Shown: piece by piece, positions 1 through 8,038 of the stretch
How the letters are laid out: the number at the start of each line of letters is the position of its first letter
How positions within the stretch are numbered: the first letter of the stretch is position 1
NCBI RefSeq assembly: GCF_019236475.1
Contig: NZ_JAFAIX010000005.1
Location: 124,001 to 188,000 of the forward strand
DNA length: 64,000 nt
Direction: 5' to 3'
Source of the DNA: Chitinophaga sp.
GTDB taxonomy: Bacteria; Bacteroidota; Bacteroidia; Chitinophagales; Chitinophagaceae
Notes under the pieces: model-generated
Database searches by the model: none
Told to the model about the DNA's origin: nothing
Seen by the model: only the letters and a program-made list of their open reading frames with translations
Program-made: the position numbers and the translations under genes

Positions 1-390
1 GCCTACTGTAAAGTAAATCTTCGCGGGCCTTATTGGGTAAAGCTTTTTTAATGTCGTGATTCCTTTTTGAATTTCACTGGCATACTTATCTGCCCGTAAC
101 ATATTCGGCCGAATTGACTTCCAGAATTCGGGGTAACGGTGAATGGCCGTCAGATAGTCCGCAACGGTATAATTCCGAGCTTCCATCATCGCCTTTAATC
201 CCGGCGAACCTTTGTCTATATACATCGTCTGCAACAGTGTCGCCTGCTGATTACTATCTGTTGTATTCATGATAGCATCATATGCTTTCCAGAACAATGG
301 AAGATCAGTGGTAATAATGGGAGATTTATCCTGGGAGTAAGCAACAGTAGCCACAAAGAGGCACCAGATCAGGCAGATGGATTTTCTCAT
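1..390 (-). CDS. Secreted protein, N-terminal part (possible GldB/DUF2268-like)
   Basis: This is the first 130 codons of a minus-strand gene that runs off the left edge. It starts at the ATG at 388-390 and opens with a clear signal peptide: a positive MRK, a hydrophobic stretch, and AYSQ as the likely cleavage site. The exported part is helical and charged. The last residues visible, around PAKIYFTVG, resemble the stretch that precedes the zinc-protease-like core in GldB/DUF2268 proteins of Bacteroidota. That resemblance is from memory and weak. The gene lies downstream of the double hairpin at 430-505 and probably has its own promoter. The catalytic part, if any, is outside the window, so the function is undetermined. 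Confidence 0.6.
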   Translation of the reverse strand, partial: MRKSICLIWCLFVATVAYSQDKSPIITTDLPLFWKAYDAIMNTTDSNQQATLLQTMYIDKGSPGLKAMMEARNYTVADYLTAIHRYPEFWKSIRPNMLRADKYASEIQKGITTLKKLYPIRPAKIYFTVG

Positions 391-429
391 ATAGTTAGTT
401 GGTCAGGAATAAACAATGATGTTGTATCG

Positions 430-505
430 AAACTAAATTGACGTCTACGATGTCAATTTAGTTTTTGATCTTTTTCGTCGTCCCTGCCCGCTGGGCAGGG
501 ACGAC
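430..505 (-). terminator. Double-hairpin 3' element, copy 1
   Basis: Two adjacent hairpins. The first has arms 430-445 and 449-464 with loop TAC and one G-T pair. The second has arms GTCGTCCCTGCCC at 477-489 and its exact complement at 493-505, with loop GCT. They are joined by a T-rich linker ending TTTTTC. Read on the minus strand, the order after the thioesterase stop (566) is hairpin 2, GAAAAA, hairpin 1, then T residues, which fits an intrinsic terminator. The same two-part design recurs at about 37129, 54204, 58102 and 63701. Confidence 0.7.
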
Positions 506-565
506 AGACCGGAAAGTTTTATGGGAGGCACGCTTTTTCAGCGTGAAAATAGGATGATAGTCGGG

Positions 566-997
566 TTATCTTTTAGCGAGGATAGCCACTGTAAGCCTAC
601 TTACACAAACCAGTTGATGCTGATCATCTGTAATACGGATATCCCATACATGGCTGGAAGCACCGATATGCAATGGTTTGGCCGTTGCATGAACGTAGCC
701 GCTTTTAACCCCTCTGACATGATTGGCATTTATCTCCATACCAACACAAATCGACTTTGCCTGATCTATAATTAAGGCAGAACCTACGCTACCTGCTGTT
801 TCTGCCAATGCCACAGAAGCGCCGCCATGGAGTAGTCCGTATGGCTGGGTGGTTCTATTATCCACAGGCATCATGATTTTCAGATAGTCTGATCCAATTT
901 CTGTGAACTCCATGCCCAAATACTCAGCCATGGTATTGTTGCCCATCTCGTTCAACTGATCCAGTGATACATCCAGTGAATGCCAGATTGCTTTCAT
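566..997 (-). CDS. Hotdog-fold acyl-CoA thioesterase, MenI/PaaI family
   Basis: The product is 143 residues, the usual size of a single hotdog domain. The signature HGGASVALAET at residues 57-67 holds the backbone oxyanion region and the likely catalytic Glu66, as in E. coli MenI (YdiI) and the PaaI thioesterases. MenI releases 1,4-dihydroxy-2-naphthoate from its CoA ester during menaquinone synthesis, which suits a menaquinone-using bacterium, but family members also cleave phenylacetyl- and other acyl-CoAs and sequence alone does not fix the substrate. The gene ends a minus-strand run, 11 bp after coaD. The double hairpin at 430-505 follows its stop and probably ends the transcript. Confidence 0.85.
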   Translation of the reverse strand: MKAIWHSLDVSLDQLNEMGNNTMAEYLGMEFTEIGSDYLKIMMPVDNRTTQPYGLLHGGASVALAETAGSVGSALIIDQAKSICVGMEINANHVRGVKSGYVHATAKPLHIGASSHVWDIRITDDQHQLVCVSRLTVAILAKR

Positions 998-1008
998 ATG
1001 CAGCAGTT

Positions 1009-1485
1009 TTATTTTTGAAGACTTTTAATTCCTTCCAGTACCGCATTCGGTACAAATGGCGAAACTTCGCCACCATGGCGGTGTATATCCCTTACCAGCG
1101 TAGATGCGATGCTAGCATATTGTGGTGAGCAGGAAAGGAAAATGGTTTCTACACTCGGTTCCATGGTACGGTTCACATCAGCAATGGCTTTTTCGTATTC
1201 GAAATCGCCCACACCGCGGATGCCACGCAGGATAAAACGCGCTTCGATCTTCCGACAGAAATCGATGGTCAGCCCCTGATAGGAAGCCACTTCCACCCTG
1301 CTATCGTTTTTATAATGCTGACGAATCCATTCCATACGTTGTTCCAGCGGGAACATGGGTTGTTTGGCGCTGTTATAGCCAATTCCAATAACCAGTTTAT
1401 CGAAAAGGTCCAGTGCGCGGTCTATCACATCTGTATGGCCCAGCGTGATTGGATCAAATGTGCCTGGGAAAAGACAAATTCTCAT
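1009..1485 (-). CDS. coaD: Pantetheine-phosphate adenylyltransferase
   Basis: CoaD transfers AMP from ATP to 4'-phosphopantetheine, the penultimate step of coenzyme A synthesis, in the cytoplasm. The 158-residue protein has the normal length. The nucleotidyltransferase T/HxGH motif is seen as GTFDPITLGH at residues 8-17, with the C-terminal STLVR-type nucleotide-binding segment near residues 127-132. It lies between rsmD (25 bp away) and the thioesterase gene (11 bp), so the three are probably cotranscribed. The last CoA enzyme, coaE, is about 24 kb away at 25040. The identification is firm. Confidence 0.96.
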   Translation of the reverse strand: MRICLFPGTFDPITLGHTDVIDRALDLFDKLVIGIGYNSAKQPMFPLEQRMEWIRQHYKNDSRVEVASYQGLTIDFCRKIEARFILRGIRGVGDFEYEKAIADVNRTMEPSVETIFLSCSPQYASIASTLVRDIHRHGGEVSPFVPNAVLEGIKSLQK

Positions 1486-1510
1486 AAAGGGTTCAGATTT
1501 CTCGGACTAA

Positions 1511-2065
1511 TCAGCGTTTCAGTTCTTCCCTGTTAATGAAGATGGTGAAAATAGTTGCGCCGTAATTTCTTTCTGTCCGGTAGTATGAATAATTTTTAAA
1601 ATTGTTGTGGTTTGTATGCTCGATGACCAGCCATCCTTCCGGTTTAAGCAGTTGCTTTTCGAACACCACCAATGGCAGTTTATCCAGTGTGTCCATGGCA
1701 TATGGCGGATCTGCGAAGATAAAATCAAACTGTTCGTTACACTGTTGGAGGTATTTGAATACATCCGCTTTCACCACTTTCAGGGTGGTAATATCCAACG
1801 CTTTGGCAGTTTTACTGATAAAATCCGCCATAGATGGATCTTTCTCCACTACGGTCATGTCTGTAGCCCCTCTGGACGACAGTTCATAACTGATACTACC
1901 TGTCCCCCCGAAGAGGTCCAGTGTTTTTAAGGATGGAATATCCAGGTTATTCTCAATAATATTAAAAAGGCCGCCTTTGGCGATATCTGTAGTAGGCCTG
2001 GTATTAGGCATTTTGGCCGGCGGCTGAAATCTCCTGCCCCCACTCGCTCCTCCGATTATACGCAT
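1511..2065 (-). CDS. rsmD: 16S rRNA (guanine-966 N2)-methyltransferase
   Basis: RsmD methylates N2 of G966 in 16S rRNA of the assembled small subunit. The protein is 184 residues long. It shows the N-terminal TRPTTD segment (22-27), the S-adenosylmethionine motif LDLFGGTGS (49-57) and the catalytic DPPY (119-122) typical of base-amino methyltransferases. Its start overlaps the end of the DUF3822 gene by 10 bp, so the two are translationally linked. DUF3822-rsmD-coaD is a familiar order in Bacteroidota. Confidence 0.95.
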   Translation of the reverse strand: MRIIGGASGGRRFQPPAKMPNTRPTTDIAKGGLFNIIENNLDIPSLKTLDLFGGTGSISYELSSRGATDMTVVEKDPSMADFISKTAKALDITTLKVVKADVFKYLQQCNEQFDFIFADPPYAMDTLDKLPLVVFEKQLLKPEGWLVIEHTNHNNFKNYSYYRTERNYGATIFTIFINREELKR

Positions 2066-2931
2066 AATGCTAACGCATACAGGTTATGAAAATAATAACC
2101 CGGAATTTCCTGCATCTTTCCGATGTAATTGAATCCCGGTAGGCGTTGTGCCCATTCCAGGTTCGGGATAAACTTGTACATTTCCTGGTAAACAGCATTA
2201 TCTTTTACCAGGGCTCCAGACAGCTTTACCTTCACCTGCTGTTCATTTATTTCTAATTGCCTTAAGGTACTGATCAACAGGTATACTGCATCTAGTCCTG
2301 TCTGGTATTCACCACGCTGTTGGATTAATAATTTTCCTCCTTTATATACCGTAATAGTGATGGCATGTCGTTGTACCTCCACGAACACCACTCCGTTCTC
2401 GCTGTAGTAGTCCAGGTCCTTCGGGTATGCTAATAGCAGTGCGGAATTAGCATGTAATACCAGATCTGAAGAGAATTCCTTTCGAAGGAATCCTACCAGG
2501 TCTTTATCCAGACTGTATACATTTACAAAAGGCTGACCATAAATGAGATCTGAAAGTACCGCTTCCTGTACTTTTTCCGGCTGCACCAGGTGCAGGTAAT
2601 CCTTTTTGATGGCGGAATTGAAATACTGCTGTGGTACCAGGACACCGTTTCCGGTGTCGAAAGACAGTAATACCGACTTAAAGGCCGTGAATAGCAGTTT
2701 ATCTATTTCAAAAACCTCCTCAATCATCTCCAGGTCCGCCAGTGCTAGTTTCTGCGGTTGGAAATGATAGGATTTTAATGCCAGGAATTTCTTTGCAACA
2801 GGCTCATACACCACATAGCTGAAAGTGCCGGTTCCTACTAGCACCAAAAGGTGGCAAGAGGTAAGATCGGTTTCCAGCAGCGTTTCATCGTCTACTGTAA
2901 ATGCAGGATGGATGTTATAGGCCACAGGCAT
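2056..2931 (-). CDS. DUF3822 family protein
   Basis: This is a 291-residue cytoplasmic protein without signal peptide or membrane segment. Content and context match DUF3822, a Bacteroidota-specific family with an actin-like (ASKHA) look: residues about 140-215 include an LxxYPKDLDYYSENGVVFVE stretch and glycine turns suggesting two half-domains. No enzyme activity is established for the family that I know of. It heads the run DUF3822-rsmD-coaD-thioesterase and overlaps rsmD by 10 bp. The linkage hints at a role in ribosome or CoA housekeeping, but this is inference only. Confidence 0.8.
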   Translation of the reverse strand: MPVAYNIHPAFTVDDETLLETDLTSCHLLVLVGTGTFSYVVYEPVAKKFLALKSYHFQPQKLALADLEMIEEVFEIDKLLFTAFKSVLLSFDTGNGVLVPQQYFNSAIKKDYLHLVQPEKVQEAVLSDLIYGQPFVNVYSLDKDLVGFLRKEFSSDLVLHANSALLLAYPKDLDYYSENGVVFVEVQRHAITITVYKGGKLLIQQRGEYQTGLDAVYLLISTLRQLEINEQQVKVKLSGALVKDNAVYQEMYKFIPNLEWAQRLPGFNYIGKMQEIPGYYFHNLYALALCV

Positions 2932-2993
2932 GTTATAGAATCTAAATGAAATACAATAATAAACTTTTTACTTTAATTGCCTCGCAGGAAGTA

Positions 2994-3001
2994 TATCTTT
3001 G
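2994..3001 (+). promoter_or_regulatory. Promoter -7 element TATCTTTG for the MATE gene
   Basis: TATCTTTG matches the Bacteroidota TAnnTTTG element used by the primary sigma factor. It ends 20 bp before the ATG at 3022. Its position inside the longer open frame that begins at 2977 shows that the TTG at 2977 is not the start. Confidence 0.6.
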
Positions 3002-3021
3002 CCCCCAGCAAGACCCGCACC

Positions 3022-4353
3022 ATGCAACTGGAAGTATCGAACAGGGATATTATAAAGATAGCAGCACCTATATGTTTGGCTTTAATTATACCCCAGATTA
3101 ATCACATGACGAATACCGCATTCCTGGGTAGGCTCGGAGAATTTGAGCTGGCCGCCAATGGGATCGCTGGTATTTATTACCTGGTAATGTACATGATTGC
3201 TTATGGCCTCAACAACGGTATGCAGGTATTGATTGCCCGTAGAGCCGGACAGCGGCAGTATGCGGGGATAGGTCAGTTATTTTCCAACGGGTTGATACTG
3301 GGCTTCTGTTGTTCTTTGGTGGCCATCTGTATTACGTTATTGGCAGCTCCATATTTCTTTGCACATAGTCTTCATAACCCTCAAATTTATGAAGCCGCCA
3401 TTTCGTTTATACGTATCCGTATTTGGGGCTTGCCTTTGCTGATGATGTTGAGTATGGCTAATGCCTTTTACATCGGCAGCGGGCATTCCAAGGTATTGGC
3501 TGTCACCTCTTTCTGCCAAGAAATTGTAAATATTGTCTTTGATTATGGCCTGATTTTCGGCAAACTGGGGCTTCCCGCAATGGGACTGAATGGTGCGGCT
3601 ACAGCCAGTATTATTGCCGAAGCTACTGGATTTACAGTGGCATATAGTATTTTATTTTTAAAGAGATACTATCTTACTTACAGCCTGTTTCGCTATCTGC
3701 GACCATCCTGGGACATTCTGAAAAATATCCTGAATGTATCGGCGCCGATCATTGTACAGTTCTTATTCAGTATTGGTAGCTGGTTTGTATTTTTCATATT
3801 TATAGAACACCTGGGAGAGCGTCCGCTGGCGATTTCCAATATGTTGCGTAGTGTATTTGGCTTCTTTGGTATTTTCACCTGGGCATTGGCGGCCACTTGT
3901 AATACGATGGTGAGTAACCTTATTGGCCAAGGTAAGCAGGACCAGGTTTTTAAGGCTATCCGGCGGATAGTGCTGTTCAGCGTTGTATGTTCATTAGTGG
4001 TATGTGCACTGGTAAATATCTTCCCTTATACCCTATTACATATATATACAACAGATGCCGGTTTGATTGCAGACTCCATTCTCTCCATCCGGATCATCTC
4101 CTTAAGTACCCTGGTGATGGCTGTTTCGGCGGTTGTACTCAGTGGCGTAACCGGTACTGGTAATACCCGTATGAACCTCATCACGGAAATCGTGGCCGTG
4201 ATTGGCTACCTGGTCTATTGCGATATCGTCATAGAACGCATGCGGAGTCCATTGCACCTGGCCTGGGGGGCGGATTTCATTTACTGGTTTATCATATTAA
4301 CCATGAGTGTCTGGTACCTGAACAGTGGACGTTGGAAAGGAAAAGTGATTTAA
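3022..4353 (+). CDS. MATE family multidrug efflux transporter
   Basis: This inner-membrane antiporter probably exports drugs or metabolites using a sodium or proton gradient. The 443-residue protein has about 12 hydrophobic segments in two related halves. Near the N-terminus it has the run PICLALIIPQINHMTNTAFLG, typical of the MATE TM1 region, with a matching half after residue 230. I chose ATG 3022 because a TATCTTTG promoter element lies at 2994-3001, just upstream. It is the only plus-strand gene here, convergent with the TPR gene, and both share the 17-bp hairpin at 4361-4405. The substrate is unknown. Confidence 0.93.
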   Translation: MQLEVSNRDIIKIAAPICLALIIPQINHMTNTAFLGRLGEFELAANGIAGIYYLVMYMIAYGLNNGMQVLIARRAGQRQYAGIGQLFSNGLILGFCCSLVAICITLLAAPYFFAHSLHNPQIYEAAISFIRIRIWGLPLLMMLSMANAFYIGSGHSKVLAVTSFCQEIVNIVFDYGLIFGKLGLPAMGLNGAATASIIAEATGFTVAYSILFLKRYYLTYSLFRYLRPSWDILKNILNVSAPIIVQFLFSIGSWFVFFIFIEHLGERPLAISNMLRSVFGFFGIFTWALAATCNTMVSNLIGQGKQDQVFKAIRRIVLFSVVCSLVVCALVNIFPYTLLHIYTTDAGLIADSILSIRIISLSTLVMAVSAVVLSGVTGTGNTRMNLITEIVAVIGYLVYCDIVIERMRSPLHLAWGADFIYWFIILTMSVWYLNSGRWKGKVI

Positions 4354-4360
4354 TCAATGC

Positions 4361-4405
4361 TATAAAAAGAAAGGACCAGCCAGAGGCAGGTCCTTTCTTT
4401 TTATA
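4361..4405. terminator. Bidirectional intrinsic terminator
   Basis: A perfect 17-bp inverted repeat (4361-4377 and 4389-4405) with an 11-nt loop. The GGACC core is flanked by A residues on one side and T residues on the other, so it can end both the MATE transcript and the converging TPR transcript. Confidence 0.85.
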
Positions 4406-4415
4406 GTCAATATCT

Positions 4416-5171
4416 TTATTGCAGGTCGTTCAGCATTTTTTGACAATCCGCTTTGATACTGGCATCGTCGTAGGTGATGTTGCGCAGTGTCAGCGCCTTT
4501 TTCAGTACCTCAATTGCTTTGTCTGACTGGTCGTTGGCTTTGTAAGCTCTGGCCAGTTCATAGTAATTGAGGATAAAGCCTGGATCTAATTGGCGACACT
4601 TCTCGTAGTTGGTGATAGCGTTGGCGAGGGAGCCATCTGGGAGTCCGCCGAAGAGCATTTTTGCAGCGCCTCTTTCGAATACATTCAGGTTAGCTACTTC
4701 GTAGTTCCATTTACCCAGTACATGGTAGGCGGGGCCCATTTTTGGATCGAATTTGATAGCGAGTTCCGCGTATTTTTTCACATCCTTGGAGGCGGCCACT
4801 TTTTCTTTTGCGCCAGAGATGAGTGCCATGCGGCCCATTGCTACAGCCATGGCGTAGTTGGCGGGAGCGCTATTGGGATTTACCTTTAAGGCAGCGGCAG
4901 CGTAGTCTTTCGCCTGATTGAACCAGGTTGTTTTAGTAGATTTATCTTTCTGGCGATTACCAATGCGAGAAGCCATTTCGCTGGCCTGAACGAGGGCGTC
5001 CAGGTTGGTGGGTTGTATTTTCAGAATTTCCTTATCCTTATCGAATGCCTCCTGCTCTTTCATTTGTGTTTCCAGTTGTTTGGCCTGGGTTACCATCTCT
5101 TCCACCGTTTGGGCTTTAGTGACGAGGGTTGCCAGGAGCAGCAGGGAAACAGTGATAATCTTCTTCACCAT
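4416..5171 (-). CDS. Secreted tetratricopeptide-repeat protein
   Basis: The 251-residue product has a signal peptide (MVKKIITVSLLLLATLVTKAQ region, cleaved near residue 20) and then helical repeats with TPR spacing. Clear repeats begin near residues 45, 95, 135 and 200; the last contains YYELARAYKANDQSDKAIEVLKKA. It is probably periplasmic. TPR proteins act as protein-binding scaffolds, and no catalytic domain is present. The gene stands alone between the shared terminator and folB, with about 100 bp to the folB stop. The partner is unknown. Confidence 0.85.
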   Translation of the reverse strand: MVKKIITVSLLLLATLVTKAQTVEEMVTQAKQLETQMKEQEAFDKDKEILKIQPTNLDALVQASEMASRIGNRQKDKSTKTTWFNQAKDYAAAALKVNPNSAPANYAMAVAMGRMALISGAKEKVAASKDVKKYAELAIKFDPKMGPAYHVLGKWNYEVANLNVFERGAAKMLFGGLPDGSLANAITNYEKCRQLDPGFILNYYELARAYKANDQSDKAIEVLKKALTLRNITYDDASIKADCQKMLNDLQ

Positions 5172-5268
5172 AGGGCAGGTTTTAAGTTTAGATAATTTGT
5201 TGATGAACCTATAGCTATAAATCTACGAAAATAACAGATTATAACCGCCACGGTTTATCTACAAGTTA

Positions 5269-5619
5269 TTAATAATCCTTTTCCAGGGATACGAGCGAAT
5301 TACGGATACTAGCGCCCATGGGGGGATTCATTTTCCGAAGGGTAACCGTGCTATGTGTAATGGCAGGATAACGTTGTTTGATAGTATCGGAGATCTGGTA
5401 TACTACCTCTTCCAGCAAGGGTTTGGGAACTTCCATTACTTCACGGGCGATTTCATAGATACCCTGATAGTTTACCGTATTGGCCAGATCATCGATGGGC
5501 ACGGTACCGGGTATACGAACTAAGATATCGAGGATAAACTCGTTTCCGATGATAGTTTCTTCCGGGAATAGGCCATGAAAGGCATGGAAGCTAATTTTTT
5601 CCAGAGCAATGGTAAGCAT
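5269..5619 (-). CDS. folB: Dihydroneopterin aldolase
   Basis: FolB cleaves 7,8-dihydroneopterin to 6-hydroxymethyl-dihydropterin and glycolaldehyde in folate synthesis. The protein is 116 residues, the normal length of this tunnelling-fold enzyme. It shows FHAFHGLFPEE near residues 11-21 with the conserved Glu, ANTVNYQGIYEIA in the middle, and KMNPPMGA near the C-terminus, matching the family's substrate pocket. The gene follows trxB by 75 bp on the same strand. No other folate gene is nearby. Confidence 0.93.
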   Translation of the reverse strand: MLTIALEKISFHAFHGLFPEETIIGNEFILDILVRIPGTVPIDDLANTVNYQGIYEIAREVMEVPKPLLEEVVYQISDTIKQRYPAITHSTVTLRKMNPPMGASIRNSLVSLEKDY

Positions 5620-5694
5620 GGGTAGAGATGATTAAAGCGAATGCCGGACAGGCATAGCAGCTTATCCGGCATTTGCATATGATTTGATAAAATA

Positions 5695-6645
5695 TTAGTG
5701 ATGACCTTTAGCAGAGAGGTATCTTTCTGCATCCAGGGCAGCCATACAACCGCTACCTGCAGCGGTAACAGCCTGGCGGTAAATTTTATCCTGCACGTCG
5801 CCGCAAGCGAAAACGCCTTCCACATTGGTACGGGAAGTACCAGGAACGGTAACGATGTAATCTTGTTCATCCAGCTCCAGGTAATCTTTGAAGATAGCGG
5901 AGTTTGGCTGGTGGCCGATGGCGACGAAGAAGGCGCTTACTGGTACTTCTTTCAGGTCGCCGGTTTTGTTGTTGCGAATTCTGATGGCTTCCACTTTATT
6001 TTCTCCGAGTACTTCATCTGTTTCAGAATTCCAGTAAACGATGATATTGGAAGTTTTGAGTACGCGGTCTTGCATTACTTTAGAGGCGCGCATTTCATCA
6101 CGACGTACGAGCATATGAACAGTGCTGCACATTTTAGAGAGATACAGTGCTTCTTCAGCAGCAGTATCACCTGCACCAACGATAGCTACTTCTTTACCAC
6201 GGAAGAAGAAACCGTCGCACACAGCGCAAGCGGAAACGCCGCTACCGTTGAGACGTTGTTCGGAAGGAATACCGAGCCATTTTGCGGAGGCGCCGGTAGC
6301 GATGATCACAGCATCAGCAGTGATTTCCTTTTCTTCGTCGATAATAACTTTATATGGTTGTTGGCTAAAGTCAACGGAAGTAGCGAGACCGTAACGGATA
6401 TCTGCTCCCATACGGGTAGCTTGTTTTTCGAAGTCGACCATCATTTCTGGTCCTTGAATACCTTCTGGATAGCCTGGATAGTTTTCTACTTCTGTTGTGA
6501 TGGTAAGCTGACCGCCTGGTTGGATACCCTGATAGAGTACAGGTTTTAGGTTAGCTCTTGCGGCATATATCGCTGCGGTATACCCGGCAGGGCCGGAACC
6601 GATGATCAGTAAATGCACATGCTCTTGCTGGTTCTTGTTTTCCAT
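5695..6645 (-). CDS. trxB: Thioredoxin-disulfide reductase
   Basis: TrxB uses NADPH and FAD to reduce oxidized thioredoxin in the cytoplasm. The 316-residue protein has the FAD-binding GSGPAGYTAAIYAARA at residues 17-32, the redox pair CAVC at 140-143, the NADPH-binding GAGDTAAEEA just after it, and the C-terminal FAD motif GVFACGDV. All expected parts are present. A TATTTTTG promoter element lies upstream at 6700-6707. The next gene upstream, rpoD, has its own terminator, so trxB, perhaps with folB, is its own unit. Confidence 0.97.
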   Translation of the reverse strand: MENKNQQEHVHLLIIGSGPAGYTAAIYAARANLKPVLYQGIQPGGQLTITTEVENYPGYPEGIQGPEMMVDFEKQATRMGADIRYGLATSVDFSQQPYKVIIDEEKEITADAVIIATGASAKWLGIPSEQRLNGSGVSACAVCDGFFFRGKEVAIVGAGDTAAEEALYLSKMCSTVHMLVRRDEMRASKVMQDRVLKTSNIIVYWNSETDEVLGENKVEAIRIRNNKTGDLKEVPVSAFFVAIGHQPNSAIFKDYLELDEQDYIVTVPGTSRTNVEGVFACGDVQDKIYRQAVTAAGSGCMAALDAERYLSAKGHH

Positions 6646-6699
6646 ACTTCTAAATTACTGTATAAATGTATCTAATGATTGGTGTACGATTTTAGCCTG

Positions 6700-6707
6700 C
6701 AAAAATA
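6700..6707 (-). promoter_or_regulatory. Promoter -7 element TATTTTTG for trxB
   Basis: Read on the minus strand, the sequence is TATTTTTG, a match to TAnnTTTG, about 54 bp before the trxB start. Confidence 0.5.
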
Positions 6708-6728
6708 CGAGTATGTATTAATATAAGA

Positions 6729-6758
6729 ACACCGGCCATGTAATTACAAGGCCGGTGT
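6729..6758. other. GC-rich hairpin between rpoD and trxB
   Basis: ACACCGGCC at 6729-6737 pairs with GGCCGGTGT at 6750-6758 around a 12-nt loop. It has no strong T tract, so it may be a back-up transcript end for rpoD or a stabilizing 3' structure. The trxB promoter lies just past it. Confidence 0.5.
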
Positions 6759-6806
6759 ACTTATAGAATAAAGAGGATATGTAGATTTCTTTATTATCCG
6801 ATGAAA

Positions 6807-6824
6807 AAACCGTGATAACGGTTT
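6807..6824 (-). terminator. Intrinsic terminator of rpoD
   Basis: On the minus strand, AAACCG, a 6-nt loop, and CGGTTT are followed by more T residues, 28 bp after the rpoD stop. The stem is short, so confidence is moderate. Confidence 0.5.
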
Positions 6825-6851
6825 CAGGATCAAGAGAATTCCAAAATGAAA

Positions 6852-7709
6852 TTATCCCAGGTAGGATTTTAAAGCGCCACTATAGCGAGCTTTCTGCAGC
6901 CTTTTGATAGCGCGTTCCTTAATTTGCCTGATTCTTTCTTTTGTCAGATCATATTTCTGACCGATTTGTTCGATTGTTGCCCCATTTTCACCATCCAGAC
7001 CGAAATAAGCGTTCACAATTTCAGCTTCACGTGGACTGAGTGACTTCAGTACTCTGCGTATTTCTTCGCGTAGTGAGTCGCGCATAACATCGTCGTCGGT
7101 AATGTCTCCACCTTCCAGCAGATCACCCATCGCTACGTCTTCAGCTTCATGTACTGGTGCGTCCAGTGACATATGTCGGGTATTGCTCTGGAAAATATTG
7201 TTAATTTCCGATTCTGACATTTCCAGGATTTCTGCGAGTTCCTCGGTAGAAGGTTCACGCTCGTTTTCCTGTTCAAACGCCATGTAAGCTTTGTTCGCCT
7301 TATTATAAGTACCAATTTTATTCTGCGGCAGACGAACAAGACGACCTTGTTCCGCTAACGCCTGTAGAATGGATTGGCGAATCCACCATACAGCATAGGA
7401 AATGAATTTAAAACCTTTTGTTTCATCGAATCGTTGCGCGGCTTTGATCAAACCTAAATTACCTTCATTGATAAGGTCACTGAGGCTGAGCCCCTGATGT
7501 TGATATTGCTTTGCCACAGAAACTACGAAACGAAGGTTTCCTGTAGTCAATCTTTCAAGAGCCTTTTGATCGCCCATTTTTATACGCTGCGCCAAAACGG
7601 TCTCCTCCTCAGGTGTTAACAAAGGGATCTTCGAGATTTCCTGCAGGTACTTTTCTACCGCCTGCGAATCACGGTTGGTGATCTGGGTGGCAATTTTAAG
7701 TTGCCTCAT
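6852..7709 (-). CDS. rpoD: Primary sigma factor RpoD/SigA
   Basis: This is the housekeeping sigma factor of RNA polymerase. At 285 residues it lacks region 1.1 and the long non-conserved insert of E. coli RpoD, as is normal in Bacteroidota. Region 1.2 is at about residues 15-48. Region 2, with the NEGNLGLIKAAQRFDETKG and WWIRQSI segments, runs to about 125. Region 3 follows, and the region 4 helix-turn-helix has YDLTKERIRQIKERAIKRLQ near residues 253-272. Its target in this phylum is a -33/-7 promoter, and the -7 element TAnnTTTG is found before many genes in this window. Confidence 0.97.
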   Translation of the reverse strand: MRQLKIATQITNRDSQAVEKYLQEISKIPLLTPEEETVLAQRIKMGDQKALERLTTGNLRFVVSVAKQYQHQGLSLSDLINEGNLGLIKAAQRFDETKGFKFISYAVWWIRQSILQALAEQGRLVRLPQNKIGTYNKANKAYMAFEQENEREPSTEELAEILEMSESEINNIFQSNTRHMSLDAPVHEAEDVAMGDLLEGGDITDDDVMRDSLREEIRRVLKSLSPREAEIVNAYFGLDGENGATIEQIGQKYDLTKERIRQIKERAIKRLQKARYSGALKSYLG

Positions 7710-8038
7710 ATGAAAAATTGTATTGGTTTATAAATAAAGTAACAGAGAAAGAAAATTTTTGTTCGAAATACCAAAATTATATAACTTACAAAGTTTCCCG
7801 CTCTATCTATCTCCTGTTTCGAATTAGCCTGCAAAGATCGTGCTAACGAATCACTCTACCAAATCTTCCTTACTTTGCTGGACTTAATAACAAATTACCT
7901 TTTATTAACGGAATTTCATAACCATTTAGTTCTTGTACAACGTAGCTTTAGTCAAATTTTAACAATTGAAAAAAAATCTTCATAAATTAAAACCGTTCAC
8001 TAATTTATTGATCCTGAATTTGCAAATTTTCCAACGAT
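7710..8038. promoter_or_regulatory. Divergent promoter region of rpoD and threonine aldolase
   Basis: A 329-bp AT-rich gap between two divergent genes. On the minus strand, TAATTTTG at 7772-7779 fits the TAnnTTTG element for rpoD, about 62 bp before its start. On the plus strand, TGAATTTG near 8011-8018 is a one-mismatch candidate for the aldolase gene. I see no RNA gene or repeat in it. Confidence 0.5.

Noticed and set aside
430..505. Hairpin pairs as insertion sequence ends or transposons
   Set aside because: No transposase gene, target duplication or internal coding sequence is seen near any copy; they are best described as intergenic repeats or terminators.
521..775. Plus-strand open frame of 84 codons opposite the thioesterase gene
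   Set aside because: It lies on the opposite strand of a supported gene and has no recognisable feature.
5698..6549. Open frame of 283 codons antisense to trxB
   Set aside because: Inside trxB, with unlikely amino acid composition.
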